A stretch of 64,000 bases of DNA from Streptomyces marispadix (GCF_022524345.1 NZ_JAKWJU010000002.1:4068501-4132500), one strand, 5' to 3'; counted from the first letter of the stretch, positions 14,518 to 24,011 are shown. A program made the numbers and translations. The notes: generated by a model not told the origin, from the letters alone.

Positions 14518-15165
14518 TCAGGACGCGACCCCGACGCCCTTCCTCACCGTCGCCGGATCATCCACCATCGCCAGGATCGCCGCCGCCAGATCGGCCCTCG
14601 GTACGGAGTGGCCGCGCCGCACGTTGGCGCCGATCGCCCGCCGGTACGTGCCCTTCGGCGGCTCGTCCGTCAGCTTGGGCGGGCGCACGACGGTCCAGTC
14701 GGCATCGCTCGCCCGTATCGCGTCCTCCATCACCGCCAGGTCCTCGTACACCCGGCGCAGTGCCCGGCGTACCAGCGGCACCACCACCGTGCGGAACAGC
14801 AGCGTCTCGCCCTCCCCCCACGCCACCACCGGGGCCGCGCTCACCCCTATGTAGCGGCGCACCCCGGCCTCTTCCATCGCGGAGAGGACGGCGCGGGTGC
14901 CGCGGGAGGCGATGCCGGCGCTCTTGTTGCCGGGCGCGCCCAGCGCGGAGAGCACCGCGTCCCGGCCCGCGACCGCGGGCACCAGCGACTCCGGGTCCGT
15001 GACGTCGGCCGTGACGACCTCCAGGCGGGCGGACGCCTCACCGTCCGGTACGGGCAGTCGTGCAGGGTTCCGTACCACTGCGGTGACCTCGTGCCCGGCG
15101 TCCAGCGCCTGCCGTACGAGCTGGCGGCCTGTGCCGCCGGTGGCGCCGAAGACCGTGAAGCGCAT
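14518..15165 (-). CDS. NAD(P)H-binding protein, NmrA/SDR type
   Basis: The 215-aa protein begins MRFTVFGATGGTGRQLVRQA with the dinucleotide motif GATGGTG. It has AVLSALGAPGNKS after the fourth strand, RRYIGVSAAPVVAWGEGE, and DWTVVRPPKLTD near the C-terminus. Proteins of this group act as quinone or flavin oxidoreductases or as redox sensors; the substrate cannot be read here. The ATG is preceded by GGAAGG. It is divergent from a TetR gene with a palindromic operator between, so it is probably the regulator's main target. Confidence 0.85.
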   Translation of the reverse strand: MRFTVFGATGGTGRQLVRQALDAGHEVTAVVRNPARLPVPDGEASARLEVVTADVTDPESLVPAVAGRDAVLSALGAPGNKSAGIASRGTRAVLSAMEEAGVRRYIGVSAAPVVAWGEGETLLFRTVVVPLVRRALRRVYEDLAVMEDAIRASDADWTVVRPPKLTDEPPKGTYRRAIGANVRRGHSVPRADLAAAILAMVDDPATVRKGVGVAS

Positions 15166-15192
15166 CGGGCTCGCCTTCCTTCGGAAATGGTG

Positions 15193-15210
15193 GGTGAGTG
15201 TTCACTCACC
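15193..15210. promoter_or_regulatory. TetR operator between divergent genes
   Basis: GGTGAGTG, two bases, then CACTCACC form a perfect 8-bp inverted repeat in the 67-bp divergent region. A further half site GGTGAGTG at 15224-15231 overlaps the leader of the TetR gene and could give stronger autorepression. Confidence 0.75.
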
Positions 15211-15232
15211 ATGGTGCCACTAAGGTGAGTGA

Positions 15233-15925
15233 ATGCCCACCTCCCGATCGCGGCCGGCCCGTTCGACCCGGGAGCGCATCCTCGACGCCGCCGAGGAACG
15301 GATGCGCACCATCGGCCTCGCCAGAGCCACCACGAAGGAGATCGCCCGAGTCGCCGGCTGCTCGGAGGCCGCGCTCTACAAGCACTTCTCCGGCAAGGAG
15401 GAGATCTTCGTCGACGTACTGAAGGAACGGCTGCCGCCGCTCAGCCCGCTCCTCGACGAACTCAACGCCGGCCGCAGGGGCGACGGAGCCCCTGACGCCC
15501 CCACCGTCGAGCAGAACCTCACCGAGATCGCCCTGCGCGCGGCCCGCTTCTACGAGCAGAGCTTCCCCGTCGCCGCGTCGCTCTTCGCCGAGCCGAAGCT
15601 GCTGCGCCGCCACGACGAGGCGATGCGCAGCCTCGGCACCGGGCCGCACAAGCCGCTGGAGGCGCTCGCCGACTATCTGCGCGCCGAGCGTGAGGCGGGG
15701 CGCATCCACGCCGGTGCCGACCCGGAGGCCGCCGCAGCGCTGCTGCTCGGTGCGTGCAGCCAGCGCGCGATCCTGCTGAGCATCGGAGGAGGGGCCGATG
15801 ATGCGCAGCCGCTGGAGGACTTCGCGGCGGGCGTCGTCAACACGCTGCTGACCGGAATCGCCCCGGAGGGACGCACAGGCCCGGAAAGCGGCTCAGCCAC
15901 GGAAGGCGGCACGGCCCCGGACTGA
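15233..15925 (+). CDS. TetR-family transcriptional repressor
   Basis: The 230-aa protein has a classical TetR helix-turn-helix (about 12-58) with RILDAAEERM, ATTKEIARVAGCSEAALYKH and FSGKEEIFVD. The C-terminal helical domain is the ligand and dimer part, and a disordered Gly/Glu/Thr tail ends the protein. The ATG follows AAGGTGA closely. It probably controls itself and the divergent NAD(P)-binding gene through the GTGAGTG palindrome. Its ligand is unknown. Confidence 0.9.
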   Translation: MPTSRSRPARSTRERILDAAEERMRTIGLARATTKEIARVAGCSEAALYKHFSGKEEIFVDVLKERLPPLSPLLDELNAGRRGDGAPDAPTVEQNLTEIALRAARFYEQSFPVAASLFAEPKLLRRHDEAMRSLGTGPHKPLEALADYLRAEREAGRIHAGADPEAAAALLLGACSQRAILLSIGGGADDAQPLEDFAAGVVNTLLTGIAPEGRTGPESGSATEGGTAPD

Positions 15926-15944
15926 GCGCACCTCCGGACTGGCA

Positions 15945-15992
15945 AGCCCCTGACGGAACGAGCCCCTGACTGAACGAGCCCCTGACTGAACG
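15945..15992 (+). repeat. Short tandem repeat, three 16-bp units
   Basis: The unit AGCCCCTGACTGAACG occurs three times in a row, the first copy with one change, and a partial fourth copy follows. It lies between the TetR gene and the adenosine deaminase gene, both ending here. No function is visible. Confidence 0.75.
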
Positions 15993-16034
15993 AGCCCCGA
16001 ACGAAGTACGGAAGTACCGGCCGTACCCAGGCGC

Positions 16035-17048
16035 CTAGTCCAGCCAGTCGTCGATACCGGACAGCACCTTCTCCCTCACGCCCTCCGGCATCGACGCCCC
16101 ACGCACCGACTGCCGTGCCAGCTCGGCCAGTTCGGCGTCCGTGAAGCCGTGCGCCTCCCGCGCGATCGCGTACTGGGCGGCCAGCCGCGAACCGAAGAGC
16201 AGGGGATCGTCGGCGCCGAGGGCCATCGGCACGCCCGCGTCCCAGAGCGTGCGCAGCGGTACGTCCTCCGGCTTGTCGTACACGCCCAGCGCCACGTTGG
16301 ACGCCGGGCAGACCTCGCAGGTGACGTTCCGTTCCGCGAGCCGTGCGAGGAGTGCGGGGTCCTCGGCCGCCCGTACGCCGTGCCCCACGCGGGACGCGTG
16401 CAGGTCGTCCAGGCAGTCGCGCACGCTGCCCGGCCCGGTCAGCTCGCCGCCGTGCGGCGCCGCGAGCAGCCCTCCGTTACGGGCGATGGTGAACGCACGG
16501 TCGAAGTCACGGGCGAATCCCCGGCGTTCGTCGTTGGACAGCCCGAAGCCGACGATGCCGCGGTCCCGGAAGCGGACGGCCAGCCGCGCGAGCGTACGGG
16601 CGTCGAGGGGGTGCTTCATCCGGTTCGCCGCGACGATCAGCCGCATTCCCAGACCGGTCTCACGGGCTGCGTCGTCCACCGCGTCCAGGATGATCTCCAG
16701 CGCCGGGATCAGGCCGCCCAGCCGCGGTGCGTACGACGTGGGGTCCACCTGGATCTCCAGCCAGTGCGAACCGTCCCTCACGTCCTCCTCGGCCGCCTCC
16801 AGCACCAGACGCCGGATGTCCTCGGGCTCGCGCAGGCAGGAGCGTGCGATGTCGTAGAGACGCTGGAAGCGGAACCAGCCGCGCTCGTCCGTCGCCCGCA
16901 GCTTGGGCGGCTCGCCGCCGCTGAGCGCCGCCGGAAGGTGCACGCCGTACTTGTCGGCGAGTTCCAGCAGCGTGGACGGACGCATCGAACCCGTGAAGTG
17001 CAGATGCAGATGGGCCTTGGGCAGGGTGCGCAGATCTCGGACAGCCAT
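16035..17048 (-). CDS. add: Adenosine deaminase
   Basis: The 337-aa amidohydrolase begins with LPKAHLHLHFTGSMRP, giving the first metal motif HxH. It also has RLIVAANRMK, an APHGGELTGP segment with metal His and catalytic Glu, SRVGHGVRA, and the GADDPLLFG pair of aspartates. These are the zinc and catalytic residues of adenosine deaminase, which converts adenosine to inosine in purine salvage. The HLHLHF form is that of a streptomycete ADA subgroup, and a related purine nucleoside cannot be excluded. The start at 17048 is chosen because it begins the conserved part; no strong ribosome site is seen. Confidence 0.87.
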   Translation of the reverse strand: MAVRDLRTLPKAHLHLHFTGSMRPSTLLELADKYGVHLPAALSGGEPPKLRATDERGWFRFQRLYDIARSCLREPEDIRRLVLEAAEEDVRDGSHWLEIQVDPTSYAPRLGGLIPALEIILDAVDDAARETGLGMRLIVAANRMKHPLDARTLARLAVRFRDRGIVGFGLSNDERRGFARDFDRAFTIARNGGLLAAPHGGELTGPGSVRDCLDDLHASRVGHGVRAAEDPALLARLAERNVTCEVCPASNVALGVYDKPEDVPLRTLWDAGVPMALGADDPLLFGSRLAAQYAIAREAHGFTDAELAELARQSVRGASMPEGVREKVLSGIDDWLD

Positions 17049-17120
17049 CCACAGATTTTGCCGCAACTGCCCCGCGGGCCGATAGCCGCTTCTCCCTGAA
17101 ACGAGCGCTTGCCCGAACAC

Positions 17121-17160
17121 GAGGACGGTCCCCCGGTACGTACACCGGAGGACCGTCCTC
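17121..17160 (-). terminator. Terminator behind the aspartate aminotransferase gene
   Basis: A perfect 10-bp outer stem (17121-17130 with 17151-17160) encloses a second short stem. It lies between aspC and add, both on the minus strand, and should end the aspC transcript. Confidence 0.65.
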
Positions 17161-17281
17161 GACTACGAGCGGTGGGCGGGGGAGGCGGGGAGGCCCAACT
17201 CCGCGGAGCGGAGCGCCCGTTCGCGGCGGACGGGCTGTCGCGCGCCCCGGCGCGAACCGCCCTCCCAGGCGGCGTTCTCCC

Positions 17282-18520
17282 TCAGCCGTGCGCCTCGCCC
17301 AGCAGCTTCTGCATACGTGAGACTCCCTCAGCGAGGTCCTCGTCCCCGAGCGCGTAGGACAGCCGCAGATAGCCGGGGGTGCCGAAGGCCTCGCCCGGCA
17401 CGACAGCGACCTCCGCCTCCTCCAGGATCAGCTCGGCCAGTTCGACGCTCGTGCCCGGACGCCTGCCGCGGATCTCCTTGCCCAGCAGGCCCTTCACGGA
17501 GGGGTACGCGTAGAACGCGCCCTCGGGCTCGGGGCAGACGACGCCCTCGATCTCGTTGAGCATCCGCACGATGGTGCGCCGCCGCCGGTCGAAGGCGGCC
17601 CGCATCTCCGCGACCGCGTCCAGGCTGCCGGAGACCGCCGCGACGGCGGCGACCTGCGCCACGTTGCTGACGTTCGAAGTGGCGTGCGACTGAAGGTTCG
17701 TGGCCGCCTTCACGACGTCCTTCGGGCCTACGATCCAGCCCACGCGCCAGCCGGTCATCGCGTACGTCTTGGCCACGCCGTTGACGACCACGCACTTGTC
17801 GCGCAGCTCGGGCACGACGACAGGCAGCGACGTGAACGCCGCGTCGCCGTACACGAGGTGCTCGTAGATCTCGTCGGTCAGCACCCACAGTCCGTGCTCG
17901 ACGGCCCACTTGCCGACCGCCTCGACCTGCGCCCTCGGATAGACGGCACCGGTCGGGTTGGAGGGGGAGACGAAGACGACCATCTTCGTGCGCTCCGTGC
18001 GCGCGGCCTCCAACTGCTCGACGCTCACGCGGTAGCCGGTCGTCTCATCGGCGACGACGGGCACCGGCACGCCGCCCGCGAGCCTGATCGACTCCGGGTA
18101 CGTCGTCCAGTACGGAGCCGGGACGATGACCTCGTCGCCCGGGTCGAGGACCGCGGCGAAGGACTCGTAGATGGCCTGCTTGCCGCCGTTGGTGACCAGC
18201 ACCTGGGCGGGCTCGATCTCGTAACCGGAGTCGCGCAGCGTCTTCTCGGCGATGGCGGCCTTCAGTTCGGGCAGGCCGCCGGCCGGCGTGTACCGGTGGT
18301 TCCTCGTGTCACGGCATGCCTCAGCCGCCGCGTCGACGATGTAGTCCGGCGTAGGGAAGTCCGGTTCGCCCGCGCCGAAACCGATCACCGGACGCCCGGC
18401 GGCCTTGAGTGCCTTGGCCTTGGCGTCGACGGCGAGCGTCGCGGACTCGGAGATCGACCCGACACGGGCCGACACACGTCGTTCGGTGGGTGACTGGGCT
18501 GGTGGCGTTGCAGCGCTCAT
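17282..18520 (-). CDS. aspC: Aspartate aminotransferase, class I
   Basis: The 412-aa PLP enzyme has [19 protein letters not shown] at the substrate end, [36 protein letters not shown] with the Asn that contacts [13 protein letters not shown], and the Schiff-base lysine in [18 protein letters not shown]. It transfers amino groups between aspartate and 2-oxoglutarate. The type Ib length fits. The ATG at 18520 matches the usual N-terminus; the frame stays open upstream through the tRNA-Trp region and that part is not coding. In streptomycetes this gene stands next to tRNA-Trp and secE, as here. Confidence 0.92.
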   Translation of the reverse strand: MSAATPPAQSPTERRVSARVGSISESATLAVDAKAKALKAAGRPVIGFGAGEPDFPTPDYIVDAAAEACRDTRNHRYTPAGGLPELKAAIAEKTLRDSGYEIEPAQVLVTNGGKQAIYESFAAVLDPGDEVIVPAPYWTTYPESIRLAGGVPVPVVADETTGYRVSVEQLEAARTERTKMVVFVSPSNPTGAVYPRAQVEAVGKWAVEHGLWVLTDEIYEHLVYGDAAFTSLPVVVPELRDKCVVVNGVAKTYAMTGWRVGWIVGPKDVVKAATNLQSHATSNVSNVAQVAAVAAVSGSLDAVAEMRAAFDRRRRTIVRMLNEIEGVVCPEPEGAFYAYPSVKGLLGKEIRGRRPGTSVELAELILEEAEVAVVPGEAFGTPGYLRLSYALGDEDLAEGVSRMQKLLGEAHG

Positions 18521-18696
18521 ACAGGCATGTTCCCAGACGGCCCCGCGCACGGGCACCGGGGATCGGCCGGGGCCCGCCGTTACGTGTTCGACGCCCGCCC
18601 GCGGACCACGTACACTCACACGTCGTTGATCCCCCGGCCCGCGACCGGCACGCACACCAAGCAGTCGTTCCGATGGGGTAAGTTGGGGAATCACAA

Positions 18697-18769
18697 AGGG
18701 TCGTAGCTCAATTGGAAGAGCACTGGTCTCCAAAACCAGCGGTTGGGGGTTCGAGTCCCTCCGGCCCTG
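18697..18769 (+). tRNA. tRNA-Trp (CCA)
   Basis: The 73-nt cloverleaf has acceptor AGGGTCG/CGGCCCT, D arm AGCTCAATTGGAAGAGC, anticodon stem CTGGT/ACCAG with CCA, T loop TTCGAGT and discriminator G. It directly precedes secE, a conserved arrangement in actinobacteria. Confidence 0.96.
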
Positions 18770-18879
18770 CTCCACACACCGTCCAAGCGGCGTGTGAGTG
18801 CTTGCGTACGTACTGAAATGCACCGCTGTGCGGCCGGGCCGGACGCCGCATGGCAACGACCCGGATCAGGTGAGGACGA

Positions 18880-19158
18880 GTGACGGAGATCACGGATACC
18901 ACCCAGGTCCCAGAGCCCGGCGGGTCGTCGGAGGGCAAGCCACGACGTGGGGGCAAGCGCGCCAAGAGGGGCCCCTTGGGCCGACTCGGGCTTTTCTACC
19001 GGCAGATCGTCGCCGAGCTGCGCAAGGTCGTCTGGCCGACCCGGCATCAACTGTCGACCTACACCACCGTGGTGATCGTCTTCGTCGCCATCATGATCGG
19101 CCTCGTGACCGTGATCGACTACGGGTTCACCCAGGCCATCAAGTACGTTTTCGGCTGA
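18880..19158 (+). CDS. secE: Preprotein translocase subunit SecE
   Basis: SecE stabilises SecY in the membrane channel. The 92-aa protein has a basic, glycine-rich N-terminal part, the conserved amphipathic helix FYRQIVAELRKVVWPTRHQL, and one membrane segment (about 63-83). The GTG at 18880 follows GAGGAC. It lies between tRNA-Trp and nusG, 70 bp before the latter, in the standard bacterial order. Confidence 0.96.
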   Translation: MTEITDTTQVPEPGGSSEGKPRRGGKRAKRGPLGRLGLFYRQIVAELRKVVWPTRHQLSTYTTVVIVFVAIMIGLVTVIDYGFTQAIKYVFG

Positions 19159-19228
19159 GCCCGCGAAGGCATCGCCCGCGGCGCTTCCCGTATGTTCGAA
19201 CCCATGAAGCCAGGAAGAAGCAGCCACC

Positions 19229-20128
19229 GTGTCTGATCCGAACCTGAACGATGCCGTCGAGCCCGGCGAGGGCGACGACACCGCACGCGACATCGTCGAG
19301 GCTGCGGACGACAGCGCGGAGCAGGAGCAGGCCGACGCCGGTGGCCCGGCCCAGGCGCTCAGTGCCGAGGGGGACGTCGCCGAGCCCGCCGAAGAGGCCG
19401 CCGTCCACGAGGAGTCGGACGACGAGACGGCAGAGGACGCCGAGGCCGCCGCGCAGGACGACGGCGAAGAAGGCGAAGTGGAAGAAGCCGAGCCGGAGGC
19501 CGAGGACCCGGTCGCGGCCCTCCGCGAGGAACTGCGCTTCCTCCCCGGCGAGTGGTACGTGATCCACACCTACGCGGGCTATGAGAACCGCGTGAAGACG
19601 AACCTCGAACAGCGCGCCGTCTCCCTCAACGTCGAGGACTTCATCTTCCAGGCCGAGGTGCCGCAGGAAGAGGTCGTCCAGATCAAGAACGGCGACCGCC
19701 GCACCGTCCGGCAGAACAAGCTCCCGGGCTACGTCCTCGTACGCATGGACCTCACCAACGAGTCCTGGGGCGTCGTCCGCAACACCCCGGGCGTCACGGG
19801 CTTCGTCGGCAACGCCTACGACCCGTACCCGCTGACCCTCGACGAGATCGTCAAGATGCTCGCTCCGGAGGCCGAGGAGAAGGCCGCCAAGGCCGCGGTC
19901 GCCGAGGAGGAGGGCAAGCCCGCGGGCGGCCCGGGACGCAAGGTCGAGGTCCAGGTGCTGGACTTCGAGGTCGGCGACTCGGTCACCGTCACCGACGGCC
20001 CGTTCGCCACCCTCCAGGCGACGATCAACGAGATCAACGCCGACTCCAAGAAGGTCAAGGGCCTCGTCGAGATCTTCGGCCGGGAGACCCCGGTCGAGCT
20101 GAGCTTCGACCAGATCCAGAAGAACTGA
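19229..20128 (+). CDS. nusG: Transcription termination/antitermination protein NusG
   Basis: NusG binds RNA polymerase and Rho and couples transcription to translation. The 299-aa protein has a long acidic N-terminal extension (about 1-100) typical of streptomycetes, an NGN domain starting near [17 protein letters not shown], and a C-terminal KOW domain from about 240 ([18 protein letters not shown]). The GTG start at 19229 follows a purine-rich leader. It forms an operon with secE and ends at a hairpin. Confidence 0.96.
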   Translation: MSDPNLNDAVEPGEGDDTARDIVEAADDSAEQEQADAGGPAQALSAEGDVAEPAEEAAVHEESDDETAEDAEAAAQDDGEEGEVEEAEPEAEDPVAALREELRFLPGEWYVIHTYAGYENRVKTNLEQRAVSLNVEDFIFQAEVPQEEVVQIKNGDRRTVRQNKLPGYVLVRMDLTNESWGVVRNTPGVTGFVGNAYDPYPLTLDEIVKMLAPEAEEKAAKAAVAEEEGKPAGGPGRKVEVQVLDFEVGDSVTVTDGPFATLQATINEINADSKKVKGLVEIFGRETPVELSFDQIQKN

Positions 20129-20145
20129 GCCTTCCCGCCCGGCTT

Positions 20146-20186
20146 CCGGCAGCTCGTCGCACCTCGCAGGTGGCGTGAGCTGCCGG
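20146..20186 (+). terminator. Terminator of secE-nusG
   Basis: A perfect 10-bp stem (20146-20155 with 20177-20186) encloses a smaller hairpin, 17 nt behind the nusG stop, followed by TTTC. Confidence 0.75.
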
Positions 20187-20187
20187 T

Positions 20188-20217
20188 TTCAGTGCGCACC
20201 TCGGTACGGGCTATCGT
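20188..20217 (+). promoter_or_regulatory. Probable rplK promoter
   Basis: TTCAGT (20188-20193) and TATCGT (20212-20217) are 18 bp apart. The pair lies directly behind the nusG terminator and about 70 bp before rplK. Confidence 0.45.
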
Positions 20218-20287
20218 GGTGCGGTATGCCTTCATCCGCGCGGCGGGTGGAGGACGAATCACCTCTCACTAAGGACCCGGAGAGAGC

Positions 20288-20722
20288 ATGCCTCCCAAGA
20301 AGAAGAAGGTCGCGGGGCTGATCAAGCTCCAGATCCAGGCCGGTGCCGCCAACCCGGCACCGCCGGTCGGCCCGGCGCTGGGTCAGCACGGCGTCAACAT
20401 CATGGAGTTCTGCAAGGCCTACAACGCGGCGACCGAGTCGCAGCGCGGCTGGGTCATCCCGGTGGAGATCACGGTCTACGAGGACCGCTCCTTCGACTTC
20501 ATCACCAAGACGCCGCCGGCGTCGAAGATGATCCTGAAGGCCGCCGGCGTGGACAAGGGCTCCGGCACCCCGCACACCACCAAGGTCGCGAAGATCACCC
20601 GCGACCAGGTGCGCGAGATCGCCACCACGAAGATGCCCGACCTCAACGCCAACGACCTGGACCAGGCCGAGAAGATCATCGCCGGCACCGCCCGTTCCAT
20701 GGGCGTCACCGTCGAAGGCTGA
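20288..20722 (+). CDS. rplK: 50S ribosomal protein L11
   Basis: L11 shapes the GTPase-associated centre on 23S rRNA and is needed for RelA activation and thiopeptide binding. The 144-aa protein is of normal length, begins [19 protein letters not shown], and keeps the proline-rich [23 protein letters not shown] has GGAGAGAG upstream. rplA follows 98 bp later. Confidence 0.97.
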   Translation: MPPKKKKVAGLIKLQIQAGAANPAPPVGPALGQHGVNIMEFCKAYNAATESQRGWVIPVEITVYEDRSFDFITKTPPASKMILKAAGVDKGSGTPHTTKVAKITRDQVREIATTKMPDLNANDLDQAEKIIAGTARSMGVTVEG

Positions 20723-20820
20723 ACGGTCCGCACCCCGTGGAAGGGCCCGCGCAGGCCCGTACCACGACTCCGTAACCGCCGTGCGGACCAGCCGCACGAC
20801 GCCACTGTCAGGAGCAGAAA

Positions 20821-21543
20821 GTGAAGCGCAGCAAGGCTTTCCGCAGCGCGGACGCCAAGATCGACCGGGAGCGCCTGTACGCCCCGCTCGAGGCCGTCCG
20901 GCTCGCGAAGGAAACCTCCACCAAGAAGTTCGACGCGACCGTCGAGGTCGCCCTGCGGCTGGGCGTCGACCCCCGCAAGGCAGACCAGATGGTCCGCGGC
21001 ACCGTGAACCTGCCGCACGGCACCGGCAAGACCGCCCGGGTCCTGGTCTTCGCGACCGGTGACCGTGCAGCAGCCGCGGAGGCCGCGGGAGCCGACATCG
21101 TCGGCGCCGACGAGTTGATCGAGGAGGTCGCGGGCGGACGCCTGGACTTCGACGCCGTCGTCGCCACCCCGGACCTGATGGGCAAGGTCGGCCGCCTCGG
21201 CCGCGTGCTCGGTCCGCGTGGCCTGATGCCGAACCCGAAGACCGGCACCGTCACGCCCGACGTCACCAAGGCCGTCAACGACATCAAGGGCGGCAAGATC
21301 GAGTTCCGTGTCGACAAGCACGCGAACCTCCACTTCATCATCGGCAAGGCGTCCTTCGACGACACCCAGCTCGTCGAGAACTACGCCGCGGCCCTGGACG
21401 AGATCCAGCGTCTGAAGCCGTCGGCCGCCAAGGGCCGTTACGTGAAGAAGACGTCCATCACCACCACGATGGGCCCCGGGATCCCCGTGGACCCCAACCG
21501 CACCCGCAACCTCCTCGTCGAGGAGGACCCCGCGGCCGTCTGA
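20821..21543 (+). CDS. rplA: 50S ribosomal protein L1
   Basis: L1 forms the mobile stalk at the E site and represses its own operon in other bacteria. The 240-aa protein has the family segments [36 protein letters not shown] and [18 protein letters not shown] start at 20821 with AGGAG upstream. A terminator hairpin follows the stop. Confidence 0.97.
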   Translation: MKRSKAFRSADAKIDRERLYAPLEAVRLAKETSTKKFDATVEVALRLGVDPRKADQMVRGTVNLPHGTGKTARVLVFATGDRAAAAEAAGADIVGADELIEEVAGGRLDFDAVVATPDLMGKVGRLGRVLGPRGLMPNPKTGTVTPDVTKAVNDIKGGKIEFRVDKHANLHFIIGKASFDDTQLVENYAAALDEIQRLKPSAAKGRYVKKTSITTTMGPGIPVDPNRTRNLLVEEDPAAV

Positions 21544-21574
21544 GCGCCCAGCTCGGGCCCGCGGGCCGCGACGT

Positions 21575-21614
21575 GAGCCGGGCCCCGTCCTCTCCGGAGG
21601 GCGGGGCCCGGCTC
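21575..21614 (+). terminator. Terminator of rplK-rplA
   Basis: A perfect 13-bp GC-rich stem (21575-21587 with 21602-21614) stands 31 nt behind the rplA stop. Confidence 0.8.
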
Positions 21615-21720
21615 TGTGTCGCACGGGCGGCCATGTACGGGAGTCATGTCCGGGATAAAGTCCTCTGCGTACATCTCAATCTGCGTACTTCTCAACAAGT
21701 GGAAATCCAGGGGGAATCAG

Positions 21721-22623
21721 ATGCGCCAGGCCCGAATCGCCATGCTTGCGGCGGGAGTTGTGATGGCTGCCGGACTCACGGCATGCGGCGGCAACTCCGG
21801 GAGCTCGGACTCCGGCTCCGGCGGCGGCTCGAAGGACAAGGAAGGTCTCTCGCCCGCGCAGGTCGCGATCACCGAGCTTCAGCAGGCGTCGAAGAGCACG
21901 GAACAGAAGAAGACCGCGAGGGTCGAGGGCGACCAGAGCCAGGGCACCCCGCAGGGTGAGATCTCCACGAAGACCGAGGGCGCCGTGGACTGGTCCGGCG
22001 GCGGCACCACCGCGGAGATGACCGTCACGCAGCAGGGCGCGGGCGCCGGCAGCCTGCCCACGAGCGGCAAGCCCATGGACGCCCGCTACACCGAGGACGC
22101 GATGTACGTGAACCTCGGCGAGCAGTTCGCCTCCACGGCGGGCAAGGGCAAGCACTGGATGAAGTACGACTACGACAAGCTGGCCGAGCAGACCGGCCCG
22201 TCGGGCGCGCTCATCAAGGACCAGATGCAGAACAACAACCCGGCCCGCTCGGTCGATCTGCTGCTGGCGAGCGGCAAGGTGAAGAAGGTCGGCTCCGAGA
22301 CCGTCAAGGGCAAGAAGACCGACCACTACAGCGGCACCATCGAGGTCGCCGAACTGGCCCGCATGCAGTCGAGGAAGCTCAGCGAGAAGGAACTGGACCA
22401 GCTCTCCGACCAGCTTTCGCAGCAGGGCTTCAAGACCGAGAAGGTCGACGTCTGGATCGACGGCGAGGACCTGCTGGTGAAGAAGCAGGAGCGCGCCAAG
22501 GGCAAGCACGGCGACCTGGACTCGACGGTCTTCTACTCGGACTACGGCACCGACGTCTCCGTGGAGGCGCCCGCCTCGTCCGACACGGTGCCCTTCGAGG
22601 ACGCGCTGCCCGGCAGGAGCTGA
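21721..22623 (+). CDS. Secreted lipoprotein, LppX/LolA-like
   Basis: The 300-aa protein has a signal peptide (basic MRQAR, hydrophobic 6-18) and a lipobox ending LTAC with lipidated C22, then a Gly/Ser linker. The mature part alternates beta-rich segments (EGAVDWSGGGTTAEMTVTQQ, ARYTEDAMYVNLGEQF) as in LppX/LprG or LolA-type lipid-binding folds. The fold is my inference. The ATG at 21721 has GGGGAA upstream; the frame open from 21616 crosses the terminator of the previous operon. A lipoprotein at this position, between rplA and rplJ, is seen in streptomycetes. Confidence 0.82.
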   Translation: MRQARIAMLAAGVVMAAGLTACGGNSGSSDSGSGGGSKDKEGLSPAQVAITELQQASKSTEQKKTARVEGDQSQGTPQGEISTKTEGAVDWSGGGTTAEMTVTQQGAGAGSLPTSGKPMDARYTEDAMYVNLGEQFASTAGKGKHWMKYDYDKLAEQTGPSGALIKDQMQNNNPARSVDLLLASGKVKKVGSETVKGKKTDHYSGTIEVAELARMQSRKLSEKELDQLSDQLSQQGFKTEKVDVWIDGEDLLVKKQERAKGKHGDLDSTVFYSDYGTDVSVEAPASSDTVPFEDALPGRS

Positions 22624-22657
22624 CCGCCGGACGCCGACGCATCCGCGTACCCGTACG

Positions 22658-22702
22658 GAAGGCCCCCTCCCGGCAACGGATTTGGTGCCGGAGGGGGCCT
22701 TC
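22658..22702 (+). terminator. Terminator of the lipoprotein gene
   Basis: A long stem of 17 pairs with one bulged C (22658-22675 with 22686-22702) has an AT-rich loop. The 3' arm overlaps the spacer of the next promoter. Confidence 0.8.
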
Positions 22703-22711
22703 GCGTAATCT
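22682..22711 (+). promoter_or_regulatory. Probable rplJ-rplL promoter
   Basis: TTGGTG (22682-22687) and TAATCT (22706-22711) are 18 bp apart. The -35 box is in the loop of the preceding terminator, so terminator and promoter share DNA. The L10 leader begins just downstream. Confidence 0.5.
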
Positions 22712-22717
22712 CGTACG

Positions 22718-22925
22718 AAGCCAAAGACCGCTGGTCGTCGTCGTGCTCGGTCAAGAGGGCACGACGGCCGAAGGATCCGCTAGCCGCGGGCGACCCGCGT
22801 AGGTGATGAGGAAGCTCCCGAGGACGAGTACGCGTCGTCCCGGTCGAGCCACGCCCCATGCGCCTGCGCTGGGGCGTTTCGTCGTTCCAGCCCCTTCCGA
22901 GCGGTCTCATCACCCGGAAGGAGGC
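22718..22925 (+). ncRNA. L10 leader (ribosomal protein leader RNA)
   Basis: The region before rplJ carries the hallmarks of the L10(L12)4 autoregulatory leader: CAAAGACCGCTGGTCG near its 5' end, GCCGAAGGATC, GACCCGCGTAGGTGATGA, and a stable stem-loop of the form GCCCCATGC...GCTGGGGC. L10-L12 binds this RNA to repress its own synthesis. Ends are approximate. Identification rests on remembered consensus and position. Confidence 0.7.
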
Positions 22926-22933
22926 CGAGGCTC

Positions 22934-23473
22934 ATGGCGAGGGACCAGGTCGCGCCCGACAAGATCGCCGCCGTTGAGGAGATCACGAACAAGTTCCGTG
23001 ACTCCAACGCCGCAGTGGTCACCGCGTACACGGGGCTTTCGGTTGCCCAGCTCAAGGAGCTGCGCCGCTCGCTCGGTGAGGACGCCCAGTACCGCGTGGT
23101 GAAGAACACACTGACCAAGATCGCGGCCAACGAGGCCGGGATCAACGAGCTGGACGAGTTCTTCACGGGCTCGTCGGCCGTCGCCTTCGTCACCGGTGAC
23201 CCGGTAGCGGCGGCGAAGGGTCTCCGTGACTTCGCCAAGGACAACCCCGCCCTGGTCATCAAGGGCGGCATCGTCGACGGCGCGCAGTACAGCGCCGACG
23301 ACCTCAACAAGCTCGCGGAGCTGGAATCCCGCGAGGTGCTGCTCGCCAAGCTGGCCGGCGGCATGAAGGCGTCCATGGCGAAGGCCGCGGCGACCTTCCA
23401 GGCCCCGCTGACGAAGTTCGTCCGTACCGCGGACGCGCTGCGCAGCAAGGTCGAGCAGGGCGGTGCCGAGTAA
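22934..23473 (+). CDS. rplJ: 50S ribosomal protein L10
   Basis: L10 anchors the L7/L12 stalk. The 179-aa protein has [34 protein letters not shown] and a C-terminal helix for L12 dimers. ATG has GGAGG about 9 nt upstream. It follows the leader RNA and is co-transcribed with rplL. Confidence 0.97.
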   Translation: MARDQVAPDKIAAVEEITNKFRDSNAAVVTAYTGLSVAQLKELRRSLGEDAQYRVVKNTLTKIAANEAGINELDEFFTGSSAVAFVTGDPVAAAKGLRDFAKDNPALVIKGGIVDGAQYSADDLNKLAELESREVLLAKLAGGMKASMAKAAATFQAPLTKFVRTADALRSKVEQGGAE

Positions 23474-23590
23474 TTCGGCTCCCGTCGAGGCCGGGCAGGC
23501 ACAGGCACCCGGCCACAGCGGGCTCCAAGCCTGACGAACCCGTCGATACGTACACACGGCACCAGCCGGAATAGTGGAAGGACCGCCACC

Positions 23591-23983
23591 ATGGCGAAGC
23601 TCAGCCAGGACGAGCTGCTCGAGCAGTTCAGTGACATGACCCTCATCGAGCTCTCCGAGTTCGTGAAGGCCTTCGAGGAGAAGTTCGACGTCGAGGCCGC
23701 CGCCCCGGCCGCCGTCGCCGTGGCCGCCCCCGGCCAGGGTGGTGGCGAGGCCGCCGCCGCTGCCGAGGAGCAGGACGAGTTCGACGTCGTCCTCACCGGC
23801 GCCGGCGACAAGAAGATCCAGGTCATCAAGGTCGTGCGTGAGCTGACCTCGTTGGGTCTGAAGGAGGCCAAGGAGCTGGTCGACAGCACCCCGAAGCCGG
23901 TTCTCGAGAAGGTCGCGAAGGACGCCGCGGACAAGGCTAAGGAGTCCCTCGAGGGCGCCGGCGCCTCCGTCGAGGTCAAGTGA
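23591..23983 (+). CDS. rplL: 50S ribosomal protein L7/L12
   Basis: This stalk protein recruits translation factors. The 130-aa form has the N-terminal dimer helix ([20 protein letters not shown]), an Ala-rich hinge (about 38-60) and the conserved C-terminal domain with [20 protein letters not shown]. The 117-bp gap from rplJ has no terminator. ATG has GGAAGGA upstream. Confidence 0.97.
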   Translation: MAKLSQDELLEQFSDMTLIELSEFVKAFEEKFDVEAAAPAAVAVAAPGQGGGEAAAAAEEQDEFDVVLTGAGDKKIQVIKVVRELTSLGLKEAKELVDSTPKPVLEKVAKDAADKAKESLEGAGASVEVK

Positions 23984-24011
23984 TCAACGGGGTCGTGAAG
24001 ACCCCTCAGCC

